DNA of 34,154 nucleotides, from the NCBI RefSeq assembly GCF_012911875.1, contig NZ_JAAXKZ010000058.1:1-34154 (forward strand). The letters run 5' to 3'. Below are positions 7,528 to 14,119 of the stretch, one piece after another. A program made the position numbers and the translations under genes. Numbering within the stretch: the first letter of the stretch is position 1; each line of letters opens with the position of its first letter. Origin of the DNA: Pseudonocardia bannensis. Its GTDB lineage: Bacteria > Actinomycetota > Actinomycetes > Mycobacteriales > Pseudonocardiaceae. The notes beneath the pieces are model-generated. The model was not told the DNA's origin, did not search any database, and saw nothing but the letters and a program-made list of their open reading frames with translations.

Positions 7528-8316
7528 ATGGGGGAACGCGAGAGGCAGGGTGCCGACGTCCTGTTCGGTCCGGACGGCACGTCCGGTGACGGTGCGGCGG
7601 ACACCGGTTCCGGCGGGCCCGAGCCGTTGCCCCGGTGGGAGCTCCCCGTCGTGCAGCTGCCGGTGATCGGGCTGAACGGGCAGGTCACCGGTCTGGCCGG
7701 GGCGGAGGACCTCGGCGCGACGGAGGCGGACCTGGCGGGGAAGGAAGCGGCCGTCGGTGTCGGAGGAGCGGGGTTCGAGGCCGCAGAGCTGCCCGTCCGC
7801 GCCGCCCAGGACGGCGAGCCGGCGCCGGCCGGGTCGGCCGAGGCACCCTCCACGGTGATCGCCGTTTCCGAACCGTCCGCTGTGCCGGACGCGGCTGCGC
7901 CCGCCCAGGCGGCGATCGTCGGGACCGTCGCGCCCACGCCTGCACCCGCGGTGGCATCGGAGCCGAACGACCCGGTTCGCCCCGACGTCGCGCCGTCCCG
8001 CGCCCAGGACGGCCCGATCGGGGCGCCGCGCCGGGCCACGGCTACCGGCCCGCAACGCCCCGGGCCCGTGATCAGCCGGCCTCGCCCCGCCGGTCGGCCG
8101 GTCGGATCCGCACCGCCCGGCCCCCCGGTGACCCGTCCGGTGACGACCGCACCCGCGGAGCTCCGGTACCGACCGCCGGTGGAAGCCGAACCGAGCATCC
8201 TGGGGCTGTCGCGGCACGCTCGGGGCCGCGCCGGTTCGCGGGCGTTCACCCTCGTCTTCACCGGCATCTTCGCGGTGATCCTGATCCAGTTGATCGTTGC
8301 GTTGCTCAACCCCTGA
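7528..8316 (+). CDS. Pro/Ala-rich protein with a single C-terminal membrane anchor
   Basis: This 262-residue protein is unrecognised by family. Residues 1-235 are low-complexity, rich in Ala, Pro, Gly and Val, with an acidic first half and a basic, Pro/Arg-rich second half; no domain is visible. The last 26 residues form one hydrophobic helix (FTLVFTGIFAVILIQLIVALL) that ends two residues before the stop. Basic residues (SRHARGRAGSR) precede it. That is the layout of a tail-anchored protein with its N-terminal region in the cytoplasm. ATG 7528 is preferred to upstream GTGs because the hydrophilic frame starts cleanly there and a -10 box fits. The proximity to Get3-like ATPase genes is notable but may be coincidence. 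Confidence 0.7.
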   Translation: MGERERQGADVLFGPDGTSGDGAADTGSGGPEPLPRWELPVVQLPVIGLNGQVTGLAGAEDLGATEADLAGKEAAVGVGGAGFEAAELPVRAAQDGEPAPAGSAEAPSTVIAVSEPSAVPDAAAPAQAAIVGTVAPTPAPAVASEPNDPVRPDVAPSRAQDGPIGAPRRATATGPQRPGPVISRPRPAGRPVGSAPPGPPVTRPVTTAPAELRYRPPVEAEPSILGLSRHARGRAGSRAFTLVFTGIFAVILIQLIVALLNP

Positions 8317-8371
8317 GAGCCGGCTGAGCCCGCGCGCACGCCCGTCACGACGGTTCTGCCTGGTGGCCGAC

Positions 8372-8460
8372 TACCCTGTCCGCCGAAGGTCGGCATCCGC
8401 TCCCGGTGCCCGCCCAGGTCCCGGCCCAGCCCCGGGCCCGCCGAGGAGGTGAGCAGCGAT
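8372..8460 (+). promoter_or_regulatory. Promoter -10 and unusual ribosome-binding site before the MFS-kinase fusion
   Basis: TACCCT at 8372-8377 is a plausible -10 box. A very strong GAGGAGGTGA sits at 8443-8452, but the GTG inside it is in the wrong frame and the first in-frame conventional start is GTG 8519. An in-frame ATC lies at 8459, 6-7 bases after the Shine-Dalgarno, with the frame open from there to 8519. Confidence 0.4.
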
Positions 8461-8518
8461 CGGTTCCGAAGCCGCACCCTCCGGCGCTCAGGCGCTCTCC
8501 CCGCCGACGTCGCACCGT

Positions 8519-10576
8519 GTGCGCAGCGTGCTGGCGATCCCCGCTTTCCGCCGGTTGTGGCTGGTCACGGCCGTGGCTGCGACCGGTGACTGGCTCTCGC
8601 TGCTCGCGTTGACCTCGCTGGCCACCCAGCTCACCTCCGGTTACCAGGCGCAGAGCTTCGCCCTCGGCGGTGTCGTCGCCACCAAGCTGCTGCCGGCGCT
8701 GGTGTTCGGCCCGCTCGCCGGCGCGCTCGCGGACCGTTTCGACCGCCGCCGCGTCATGGTGGTGTGCGACCTGCTGCGGTTCGGCCTGTTCATCTCGATC
8801 CCGGTCGTGGGGTCGCTGTGGTGGCTGTTCGTCGCCACGTTCCTGATCGAGATCTGTGCGCTGTTCTGGATCCCGGCCAAGGACGCGTCGGTGCCGAACC
8901 TGCTGCGCCGTCCGGACCAGATCGAGACGGCCAACCAGCTCGCACTCGTGATGACCTACGGCGTCGCAGTGATCACCGCGTCCGGTCTGTTCACCCTGGT
9001 CTCCAGCGCCGGGCCGCTGTTCGGCAACGACTCCCCGCTGACCACCGTCTACGTCGCACTGATCATCAACGGGTCCGCCTACCTGCTGATCGCGACCACG
9101 GTGTGGTTCCGCATCAAGGAGATCTCCGGGCGCTCGTCGGCCCACCGGGAGGCCGGGCCGGGACTGTTCACGCTGCTGCGCGACGGGTTCAGGTTCGTCG
9201 GCAGCACCCCTCTGGTCCGCGGCCTGGTGATCGGCATCATCGGGGCCTTCGCCGCGGGTGGTGCGGTGATCGCCTCGGCGAAGCTGTACTCGGCGAGCCT
9301 CGGTGGCGGCGACGCGGCCTACAGCGTGCTGTTCGTGGCCGTGTTCGTCGGCCTCGCGGCGGGCATGGGTTCGGCGCCGCGGCTGGCCCGGCGGTTGCCG
9401 CACAACCGGCTGTTCGGGGCGGCGATCGTGGCGGCCGGGCTGTCGCTGGCGCTGGTCGCGATCGCCCCGCACCTGTTCCTCGCGCTGGGCGCGGTGGGGC
9501 TCGTCGGGGCGTTCGCCGGCATCGCCTTCCTGACCGGGCTGACGATCATCGGAGCCCAGGTGGCCGACGAGGTGCGCGGCCGGACCGTCGCCTTCGTGCA
9601 GTCCCTGGTCCGGGTCGTGCTGCTCGGCTCGATGTCGCTGGTGCCGTTGATGGTCGGACTCGTGAGCGCCCGGACGATCGAGGTGTTCGGTTACCCGTTC
9701 CTGATCGACGGGACGCGGACGGTGATGTTCGCTGGTGGCCTCCTGGCCGCCGCGGTGGGCATGTTGGCTTACCGGCAGATGGACGACCGGCGGCTGGAGC
9801 CGCTGCTGCCCGACCTGCTCGCGGCGCTGCGGCGCGGTGACCGGCGGGCAGGCTCCGGGGTGCTCATCGCCGTCGAGGGGGCGACGCCCGCGGAGACCGC
9901 TGAGCAGGCCGGCCGGCTGGCCGCCACGCTGCGGTCGCAGGGACACGTCGTCGTGCAACCCGACGACGGGGAGCGCGACCAGGCCCGCTGGGCCGCCGCC
10001 ACCCGGGAGGCCAACCTGTCCGGGGCGCGCGCCAAGGCCCTCGCCGCGGCGGCCGTCCGCGCCGACCTGGTCGAGCGCGTCATCCGGCCCGCACTGGCCG
10101 ACGGGGCCGTGGTCGTCGTCGACCGCTTCGTGGCCAGTCCGCTGGCCCAGTTCGGGGTGGCCGCGCACCGGATGGACGCCGAGCTCGACGCGGGCGAGCT
10201 GGAGAACCTCGCGGGATGGGCCACCGGACGGTTGCGCCCGGACATCTCGGTGCTCCTCGACCGCGCCCCCGCCGCGCCGCCCGACCCGTTCGGCGTCGGC
10301 GATCAGCCCACCACCGAGCCGCCCCGCGGGCTGGCCGGCGAGGAGCACGTCCGGGTGCAACGGCTGCTGACCCGGATGGCCGCGGCGGAGCCGCACCGCT
10401 ATGTGGTGGTGGACGCCGACGGGTCGGCCGAGGAGGTGGCCGCGCGGGTGGCCGCCGGCCTGGCGCCGGTGCTGCGTCCCGCCACCGCCGACGGGGTCGG
10501 GGAGCAGGTGACGCAGCCGGTCGAGCCGCCCACCCGGCCCACCGACCTCGACCCCGATGCCCGGGCCTCGCGATGA
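8519..10576 (+). CDS. MFS transporter fused to a degenerate thymidylate-kinase-like domain
   Basis: Residues 1-430 form a multi-pass major-facilitator domain: many hydrophobic helices and a motif-A-like loop GPLAGALADRFDRRRVMV at ~63-80. Residues 448-650 have the layout of a dTMP kinase: first strand VLIAVEG, the DRF motif at 535-537 followed by VASPLAQFG (the usual DRY-x-S-x-AYQG element), and the LLDRAP strand. Fused MFS-dTMP kinase proteins are known in actinobacteria. Here the P-loop, normally GxxGxGKST, reads GATPAETAEQ (454-463): the glycines, lysine and Ser/Thr are all gone. Phosphoryl transfer is therefore doubtful. GTG 8519 is the first ordinary in-frame start, but about 20 more N-terminal residues may be translated. 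The gene precedes holB, a common tmk neighbour. Confidence 0.85.
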   Translation: MRSVLAIPAFRRLWLVTAVAATGDWLSLLALTSLATQLTSGYQAQSFALGGVVATKLLPALVFGPLAGALADRFDRRRVMVVCDLLRFGLFISIPVVGSLWWLFVATFLIEICALFWIPAKDASVPNLLRRPDQIETANQLALVMTYGVAVITASGLFTLVSSAGPLFGNDSPLTTVYVALIINGSAYLLIATTVWFRIKEISGRSSAHREAGPGLFTLLRDGFRFVGSTPLVRGLVIGIIGAFAAGGAVIASAKLYSASLGGGDAAYSVLFVAVFVGLAAGMGSAPRLARRLPHNRLFGAAIVAAGLSLALVAIAPHLFLALGAVGLVGAFAGIAFLTGLTIIGAQVADEVRGRTVAFVQSLVRVVLLGSMSLVPLMVGLVSARTIEVFGYPFLIDGTRTVMFAGGLLAAAVGMLAYRQMDDRRLEPLLPDLLAALRRGDRRAGSGVLIAVEGATPAETAEQAGRLAATLRSQGHVVVQPDDGERDQARWAAATREANLSGARAKALAAAAVRADLVERVIRPALADGAVVVVDRFVASPLAQFGVAAHRMDAELDAGELENLAGWATGRLRPDISVLLDRAPAAPPDPFGVGDQPTTEPPRGLAGEEHVRVQRLLTRMAAAEPHRYVVVDADGSAEEVAARVAAGLAPVLRPATADGVGEQVTQPVEPPTRPTDLDPDARASR

Positions 10577-10647
10577 GCGAGCTTGCGAGCGAGTGGTCGG
10601 TGCGGTGCCCGCGCGAGGCGCCGACCGAGCGCAGCGAGGGAGGGTGA
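10573..10647 (+). repeat. REP-like element forming a 24-codon coupled mini-ORF between the fusion gene and holB
   Basis: The 70-bp gap is filled by a frame that starts with an ATG overlapping the upstream stop (ATGA, 10573) and ends in a TGA overlapping the holB ATG (TGATG, 10645-10649). The sequence has repeat-like composition (GAGCGAGCTTGCGAGCGAG, then CGAGCGCAGCGAGGGAGGG). A near-perfect 9-bp hairpin joins 10595-10603 with 10618-10626. Its 3' end supplies the holB Shine-Dalgarno. The element resembles the linker at 667-747. Confidence 0.5.
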
Positions 10648-11798
10648 TGAGCGTCTGGCAGGACGTCGTCGGGCAGCCGTCGGCGGTGGCCGAGCTGAGC
10701 GCGGCCGCCCAGGACCCGAGCGCCATGACGCACGCGTGGCTGTTCACCGGTCCGCCCGGGTCGGGCCGATCGGTGGCGGCGCGGGCGTTCGCGGCGGCTC
10801 TGGAGTGTGCCCGGCACGGTTGTGGTGAGTGCACGGCGTGCCGGACGATCATGGCCGGGACACACGCCGACGTCCGCGAGGTGGTACCGGAGGGCCTGTC
10901 GATCTCGGTGAAGGAGACCCGGGCGCTCGTGCAGCTCGCGGCCCGGCGCCCGGCGACGGGCCGCTACCAGATCCTGATCGTCCAGGACGCCGACCGGCTG
11001 GGTGAGCGTGCCGCCAACGCCCTGCTCAAAGCGATCGAGGAACCGTCCGGCCACACGGTATTCCTGCTGTGTGCGCCGTCCGACCACGCGGAGGACGTGC
11101 CGATCACCATCCGGTCGCGTTGCCGGCTGGTGCCGCTGCGGAGCCCATCCGCCGAGGCGGTGGCCGGGGTGCTGGTGAGCCGCGACGGATTCGACCCGGA
11201 GACCGCCGACTGGGCGGCGGCGGTGGCGGGCGGGCATGTGGGTCGGGCGAGGCGGCTGGCCCGTGACGCCGACGCCCGGGCCCGCCGCGAGCGGGTGCTC
11301 GACATCCCGCTGCGCATCCGCGGGCTGGGTGACGCGTTCGCCTACGCGGACGAGCTGGTCCGTTCGGCGAAGGCGGAGGCCGCCGAGCTGAGCGGAACCC
11401 GGGACGCGGCAGAGCGCGAGGAGCTGGCCGTCGCGATGGGCGCCGGCGGCACCGGCAAGGGGGCCGCCGCGGCGGCCCGGGGCGCGAAGGCCGCCGAGCG
11501 CGAGCTGGAACGCCAGCAGAAGTCGCGCTCCACCCGCAACCAGCGCGACGCGCTGGACCGGGTCATCGTCGATCTGGCGGGCTTCTACCGCGACGCGCTG
11601 ATCGTCGGGAGCGGCGCGCGCGTGGCGCTGGCCAACCCGGACCGCGAGTCCGACGTGCGACAGGCGGCACGGGAATGGCCCGCCGAGTCGGTGCTGCGCC
11701 GGCTCGAGGCGGTCCTCGCCTGCCGAGAGGCCCTGGACCGCAACGTCAAACCTGAGATCGCCGTCGAGGCGATGTTGATCGCATTGCACCAGGGGTGA
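10647..11798 (+). CDS. holB: DNA polymerase III, delta' subunit
   Basis: The 383-residue protein is a AAA+ clamp-loader subunit. Visible are the opening VWQDVVGQPSAVAEL, the P-loop-like GPPGSGRS with Arg in place of Lys (delta' does not need ATP binding), the zinc module (C-x6-C-x2-C-x2-C in CARHGCGECTAC), the DADRLGERAANALLKAIEEP box and the SRCRLVPL sensor region. The C-terminal third contains a Lys/Arg/Ala-rich helical insertion (residues ~230-305) and a collar-like helical domain. The start at ATG 10647 has GAGGGAGGG just upstream; a GTG one codon earlier is possible. It is coupled to the upstream MFS-kinase fusion through the mini-ORF. Function: loading of the sliding clamp during replication. 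Confidence 0.92.
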   Translation: MSVWQDVVGQPSAVAELSAAAQDPSAMTHAWLFTGPPGSGRSVAARAFAAALECARHGCGECTACRTIMAGTHADVREVVPEGLSISVKETRALVQLAARRPATGRYQILIVQDADRLGERAANALLKAIEEPSGHTVFLLCAPSDHAEDVPITIRSRCRLVPLRSPSAEAVAGVLVSRDGFDPETADWAAAVAGGHVGRARRLARDADARARRERVLDIPLRIRGLGDAFAYADELVRSAKAEAAELSGTRDAAEREELAVAMGAGGTGKGAAAAARGAKAAERELERQQKSRSTRNQRDALDRVIVDLAGFYRDALIVGSGARVALANPDRESDVRQAAREWPAESVLRRLEAVLACREALDRNVKPEIAVEAMLIALHQG

Positions 11799-11841
11799 GC
11801 GCCGCGGGTTGAACGCGGTGGGCCCGGGTAGCCCGGAGGCC

Positions 11842-12261
11842 ATGTTCGAGGACAACCACATCCGCAACTCCACGACGCGCCGCTTCGTCGGGGCGCTGCG
11901 GCACTTCGAGCAGCAGGGCGACATCGAACCGCTGGTCGCGCTGTTCACCGAGGATGCCGAGCTCTTCCGGCTCGACGGCCGTGGCGAGCGGCGCGGCGGG
12001 GTCCGCGAGTTCTGGGAGGAGTACCGCTCGGTCTTCGCGGACGTGCGGACCCGGTTCCTCAACGTGGTCGAGGGCACCGATCCGGTCGAGGGGTACGAGG
12101 AGGCCGGTCTGGAGTGGCACAGCGTCGGCCGCCTCACCGACGGGCGCCCGGTGGACTACTACGGCTCCACCTTTCTCGGCCTCGACGGCGACCTCATCAC
12201 AGCGCTGCGCTCGTACTACGACACGGCGGTGTTCCTGACGGCGCCCGTCGCCGCCGGCTGA
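11842..12261 (+). CDS. SnoaL-like / NTF2-fold protein
   Basis: The 139-residue protein has the pattern of a SnoaL-like NTF2-fold domain: an N-terminal helix (TRRFVGALRHFEQQGDIEPL), LFTEDAELFRL, then GVREFWEEYRSVF and several beta-strands ending in ITALRSYYD. Such domains serve as small isomerases, hydratases or ligand-binding folds; the sequence does not reveal the substrate. ATG 11842 is chosen over GTG 11818 and TTG 11809 because family similarity begins there, though its GGAGG is only 2 bases upstream. The gene lies 43 bp after holB and may be read with it. It is the last intact gene before the tRNA. Confidence 0.75.
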   Translation: MFEDNHIRNSTTRRFVGALRHFEQQGDIEPLVALFTEDAELFRLDGRGERRGGVREFWEEYRSVFADVRTRFLNVVEGTDPVEGYEEAGLEWHSVGRLTDGRPVDYYGSTFLGLDGDLITALRSYYDTAVFLTAPVAAG

Positions 12262-12350
12262 CCCGGGCGCGCGACCCCGCCCGGCTCGCTGCCGACCGGG
12301 GCTGTGGCGGGAGAGGTGCCGGGGGGCGCAAAGGCTTCGGGGGGTGCCGC

Positions 12351-12356
12351 TACACT
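12351..12356 (+). promoter_or_regulatory. Probable tRNA promoter -10 box
   Basis: TACACT lies 16 bases before the first base of the mature tRNA, a good -10 match and position. No convincing -35 was found. Confidence 0.5.
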
Positions 12357-12372
12357 GATCCCCGCACCACCC

Positions 12373-12449
12373 GCCGCCTTAGCTCAGTCGGTTAGAGCGA
12401 CGCACTCGTAATGCGTAGGTCTGGGGTTCGACTCCCCAAGGCGGCTCCA
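12373..12449 (+). tRNA. tRNA-Thr, anticodon CGT
   Basis: The cloverleaf is complete. The acceptor stem GCCGCCT pairs with AGGCGGC. The D-arm is GCTC/GAGC, the anticodon stem ACGCA/TGCGT with loop CTCGTAA gives anticodon CGT, and the T-arm is TGGGG-TTCGACT-CCCCA. The discriminator T is followed by an encoded CCA. It reads ACG. Its 3' end faces an integrase remnant, so it served as an integration target. Confidence 0.96.
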
Positions 12450-12496
12450 CGTAAGTCCGCAGGTCAGGCGGCATGTTCCCTCCGGCAAAGCGATCT

Positions 12497-12655
12497 TCAG
12501 CGAAGATCATCGGGCGACTGGTCCGCACTTGCCCGAGCGCGAGCCTCGTGGAGGCGGTCCGCGACCGTGTCGAGGTCGTCGGCGAACAGGCGGGCGTAGA
12601 CGTCGAGGGTGGCCGTCGCCGAGCTGTGGCCGAGCATCCGCGAGACCACGACGAC
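12497..12655 (-). pseudogene. C-terminal remnant of a tyrosine-family phage/ICE integrase
   Basis: In the minus-strand frame ending at TGA 12497-12499 the translation contains RMLGHSSATATLDVYARL followed by FADDLDTVADRL. This is the C-terminal box of tyrosine recombinases: LGH with the catalytic His, and the nucleophile Tyr in the DVYARL motif. About 52 residues remain. The catalytic arginines and the N-terminal DNA-binding domains are missing, and upstream the frame loses similarity near 12656. The stop lies 48 bp from the end of tRNA-Thr, the usual place for the integrase gene of an element integrated in a tRNA 3' end. Too short to be active. Confidence 0.8.
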
Positions 12656-12666
12656 ACGACACTCAG

Positions 12667-12876
12667 CTACTGGCGGAGGAGATCGACGGGCTCGGGGCTG
12701 CGCTCGTGGTGCTCGACGCGGCGACCTCGGTCATCGACAGCGCGCTGGACGGCGACACCCACGATGGTGCCGATGATCAGCGCGGTGGCCGACGTGAGGC
12801 CGCACTGGCCACGGCCGGCGCGGGCATCGTCCGTGGGCTGTTCGGCCGCCGGCCGACTGCCTACGGAATCCGACAC
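12667..12876 (-). CDS. Small hypothetical protein with one hydrophobic segment
   Basis: A 69-codon frame from GTG 12876. Residues 1-27 are polar; residues ~28-45 (LTSATALIIGTIVGVAVQ) could span a membrane; the rest is charged (RAVDDRGRRVEHHERS). I do not recognise it. It lies in the decayed tract between the integrase remnant and the arcA fragment, has no convincing ribosome-binding site and could be a remnant or a chance frame. Confidence 0.25.
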   Translation of the reverse strand: MSDSVGSRPAAEQPTDDARAGRGQCGLTSATALIIGTIVGVAVQRAVDDRGRRVEHHERSPEPVDLLRQ

Positions 12877-13170
12877 GACTCACCTGCGTGGTGCACCGCG
12901 ACCCCTGCGCGAGCCCGCGCGACCGCTGTGTGCGAGGAGTGTCGGACTCGCCCGGACCTGCGGGGTCGCCCTGGCAGGGTGACTGTGGACCGGGGGTGGG
13001 GCGTGGCCCGCCACCGGGCGGCCGGAGTGCCGTGGGCCGCCGGCGCTGGGCCGGTCCTTTACCGACACCGGACGCCGACCCGTTCACCCTTCGCGGGTGT
13101 GGGCGGGATCGGGGGCGACGGTCTTTATTCGGGTCACGAACGTCTGCTGGCCGGAGACGAGGAGGCGACG
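12877..13170. other. Non-coding or decayed stretch
   Basis: No frame on either strand here has recognisable protein character. High-GC shadow frames exist but none carries a motif. The tract lies between mobile-element debris and the arcA remnant. TTTATTCGGG near 13124 is locally AT-richer and could be part of the old arcA promoter. Confidence 0.4.
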
Positions 13171-13355
13171 ATGCCGCTCGGGGTGCACTCAGAGGTCCGG
13201 AAGCTCCGCAAGGTGATCATCCATCGGCCGGGTCCGGGTCTCGATGGGCGGGCCCAAGGACGTCTGGACGGACCGCGTCGACCTGCTGCGGCCCTACCAG
13301 GTGAATGCCACGCTCCTGGGTAAGACCGGTAAACCCCGGCGCCGAGTTCCTCATC
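13171..13355 (+). pseudogene. arcA-arcB chimera: arginine deiminase start joined to an ornithine carbamoyltransferase piece
   Basis: ATG 13171, preceded by GGAGG at 5 bases, opens a frame reading LGVHSEVRKLRKVIIHRPG, the conserved N-terminus of arginine deiminase. After about 21 residues similarity stops. From 13238, in another frame, the translation reads VSMGGPKDVWTDR, then LLRPYQVNATLLG, matching ornithine carbamoyltransferases (VSMGEP.. and ..LLRPYQVN). One extra A near 13331 shifts the frame again to NPGAEFL, the next piece of the same enzyme. So a deletion removed most of arcA and the front of arcB, and at least two frame breaks exist. These enzymes catalyse the first two steps of the arginine deiminase pathway. 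Clearly nonfunctional. Confidence 0.75.
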
Positions 13356-13636
13356 CGGGGACGACCTGCTCCGTCGCAGCGGGGCCCGGCTCGACCGTCG
13401 GCAGAGCACTTACGCGTGTGGCAGGTCGGGTTGATCGGATCGGAGGATTGGCCATGACGACCGACCTTCCGTCGGAGGGCGGGGAGACATACCGCGGCGA
13501 GAACTGGTATGTGCGGACGCCACCCGCACCGGAAGAAGGTCAAGCTGCCCCACCGTGACCTTCCCGCGGATCCGGCCGAACTCGCGCTGCCGCTCCGCTA
13601 CATCCCCGCTCTCTTCTGACAGTCCGATGCAACGAG
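13356..13636 (+). other. Decayed tract with two short protein-like frames
   Basis: ATG 13454 opens a 34-codon frame (ETYRGENWYVRTPPAP), and from 13533 another frame reads KKVKLPHRDLPADPAEL, ending RYIPALF at TGA 13618-13620. Both have natural-looking composition, but they are in different frames and I cannot name a family. Likely remnants of genes from the lost arc operon or element. Confidence 0.3.
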
Positions 13637-14119
13637 GTGGTGGTGATCGCGATGCTGTTCATCGGACCCGAAGCGGACGAGGCGACGGACGAGCACGAGG
13701 GCTACGTCGCTGGTCGCTACCGCAACGGTGCGTTGTCCGATATCTGGACCGACGTGGCCCGCTGCGCCCAGGGCACCTTCACCGCATTCCTCCCGGCCTG
13801 CGAATGCGGCTGGCGAGGGGCATCGCAGCACCCCGACCAGCGGGGCCTGGACAAGTGCCGGACCGCATGGCTCGCCGAGCACTTCACCCGACTCGCCCTC
13901 GTCCGGCACGTGGTCGCCGGCCGCGAGCTGGGCCCGCGGGACTTCCTGACCGCCGGCTCCGAGCCGTACCGCGACAGCCCGGCCGTGATCACGCCGGGGT
14001 CGGCCGGTCAGGCCGTGACCGAGCCCCCCTGGGCGCCGGTCTCGCGCCGGAAAGCGTCCACGGCGGCGTCGACGGTCGGGAAGAAGTGCGCCGGGTCGAT
14101 GGTGCGGATGAGCTCGTAG
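13637..14119 (+). CDS. Hypothetical protein with CECGWRG motif, 3' end possibly truncated
   Basis: A 160-codon frame. Residues ~10-120 have convincing protein character: GYVAGRYRNGALSDIWTDVA, then CECGWRG, CRTAWLAEHF and VVAGREL. The C-x-C-G-W and later Cys suggest a metal site, but I do not recognise the family. The last ~37 codons overlap the SulP gene on the opposite strand and are Ser/Thr/Ala/Arg-rich shadow sequence. The true stop may therefore have been lost when the flanking segment joined here. The start is uncertain (GTG 13637, 13640 or 13643, or ATG 13652; GAGG at 13634). It sits in the mobile-element scar and is probably cargo. Confidence 0.5.
   Translation: MVVIAMLFIGPEADEATDEHEGYVAGRYRNGALSDIWTDVARCAQGTFTAFLPACECGWRGASQHPDQRGLDKCRTAWLAEHFTRLALVRHVVAGRELGPRDFLTAGSEPYRDSPAVITPGSAGQAVTEPPWAPVSRRKASTAASTVGKKCAGSMVRMSS

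Noticed and set aside
8345..10852. 835-codon minus-strand frame opposite the MFS fusion
   Set aside because: Composition rich in His, Gln, Arg and Asp with no hydrophobic core; a shadow of the fusion gene.
12528..13323. 264-codon plus-strand frame through the scar
   Set aside because: Only its last ~50 codons (the arcA fragment) carry recognisable protein sequence; the rest is antisense to the integrase remnant or has no pattern.
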